Assembly: GCF_000190575.1 (NCBI RefSeq)
Contig: NC_015164.1
Coordinates: 3,553,501-3,617,500, forward strand
Length of the DNA: 64,000 nucleotides
Origin: Phocaeicola salanitronis DSM 18170
GTDB lineage: Bacteria > Bacteroidota > Bacteroidia > Bacteroidales > Bacteroidaceae
Direction of reading: 5' to 3'
The notes beneath the pieces are model-generated. The model ran no database searches. It had not been told where the DNA came from and was given only the letters and a program-made list of their open reading frames with translations. The position numbers were made by a program, and so were the translations under genes. Shown here piece after piece: positions 63,284 through 64,000 of this stretch (positions within the stretch are counted from its first letter, which is position 1; each line of letters begins with the position of its first letter).

Positions 63284-64000
63284 GCGTAAGTAGATAAGGG
63301 CGCACGGCGGATGCCTTGGCTCTCGGAGGCGATGAAGGACGTGACAAGCTGCGAAAAGCCGCGGGGAGGCGCACATGGCCCTTGATCCGCGGATCTCCGA
63401 ATGGGACAACCCGTCATGCTGAAGGCATGACATCCCGCCTGAGGCGGGAGGCCAACGCGGGGAACTGAAACATCTTAGTACCCGCAGGAAAAGAAAACAA
63501 CAGTGATTCCCCCAGTAGCGGCGAGCGAACGGGGAGGAGCCCAAACCGCGCGTGTTACGGCACGCGCGGGGTTGAAGGACCGCGACACCGCAAGAAGCAA
63601 GGCGAATGGAACGCGCTGGAAAGCGCGGCCGTAGAGCATGAAAGCTGCGTACATGAAGCCGTGTGAAGCGTAGCGGCATCCTGAGTAGCGCGGGGCACGT
63701 GGAACCCTGCGTGAATCTGCCGGGCCCATCCGGCAAGGCTAAATACTCCCGAGAGACCGATAGCGAACCAGTACCGTGAGGGAAAGGTGAAAAGCACTTC
63801 GGACAGAAGAGTGAAATAGACCCTGAAACCGTGCGCCTACAAGCGGTCGGAGCACGCAAGTGTGACGGCGTGCCTTTTGCATAATGAACCTACGAGTTCC
63901 CCTGCTTGGCGAGGTTAAGCGCGATAAGGCGCGGAGCCGGAGCGAAAGCGAGTCTGAAAAGGGCGTCAAGTCATGCGGGGGAGACGCGAAACCAAGTGAT
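63284..64000 (+). rRNA. rrl: 23S ribosomal RNA, 5' part
   Basis: The gene begins near GTAAGTAGATAAGGGCGCAC and continues to the end of the window. The universal GATGAAGGACGTG and CCCAGTAGCGGCGAGCGAAC segments are present. Only the first ~717 bases are seen; the rest and 5S lie beyond the window. The 5' end is estimated. Confidence 0.98.

Noticed and set aside
63173..63859. Open frame antisense to 23S rRNA
   Set aside because: Lies within rRNA.

Overview
The window is a chromosomal segment of a gut-type Bacteroidales bacterium, most likely family Bacteroidaceae; I cannot fix the genus. The main support is the 16S rRNA gene at the right end, the many promoters with the Bacteroidetes -7 box TAnnTTTG, a hybrid two-component system (HTCS), a long form of arginine decarboxylase SpeA, and a histone-like HU-related gene. 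Short palindromic and A/T-rich interspersed repeats fill nearly every intergenic gap.

Layout. (1) 0.2-11.9 kb is a pectin (rhamnogalacturonan-I) degradation cluster: a GH106-type rhamnosidase fused to a CE12-type acetylesterase, an HTCS regulator, a GH105 unsaturated rhamnogalacturonyl hydrolase and a GH28 polygalacturonase/rhamnogalacturonase. No SusC/SusD pair lies inside the window. (2) 11.9-14.1 kb is an accessory patch: a RhuM-family gene and an HU-related gene lie between two copies of a 195-bp element with terminal inverted repeats (a MITE). A third copy lies upstream of argB. (3) 14.3-22.9 kb is housekeeping and cell-wall sugar metabolism: rplS, a two-gene split 5'-nucleotidase, a GH3/serine-hydrolase fusion, a small ferredoxin, nagB and a degenerate NagB/PIG-L fusion. 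(4) 23.1-30.0 kb is a sulfate activation and transfer operon read on the minus strand: cysQ, a SLC13 anion transporter, cysC, cysD, cysN and a PAPS-type sulfotransferase. It resembles the arrangement of the Bacteroides steroid/cholesterol sulfation locus. (5) 30.1-36.7 kb holds an amino-acid permease, a tandem repeat array and a marR-tolC-emrA-emrB efflux operon. (6) 37-46 kb has Nudix, TPR and outer-membrane barrel genes, then topA-aroK. (7) 46.4-52.8 kb has speA, argB, an ECF sigma/anti-sigma pair, a metallopeptidase and an MFS transporter. (8) 52.9-58.8 kb is a three-gene ABC permease/ATPase operon driven by what looks like a canonical sigma-54 promoter with two tandem upstream activator palindromes. 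(9) 59.1-60.7 kb is an IS3-family insertion with 3-bp target duplications and a broken transposase. (10) 61.1 kb to the end is an rRNA operon (two promoters, 16S, tRNA-Ile, tRNA-Ala, partial 23S).

The most interesting points are the sigma-54 promoter with its activator sites, the three-copy MITE and the cassette it flanks, the duplicated four-palindrome element with conserved 30-34-30 spacing, a perfect 52-bp palindrome nested in 37-bp inverted repeats next to topA, the sulfation cluster, and the NagB-like domain whose catalytic residues are replaced. I did not find a clearly new defence system or CRISPR array. All calls are from reading the sequence; no database search was run.
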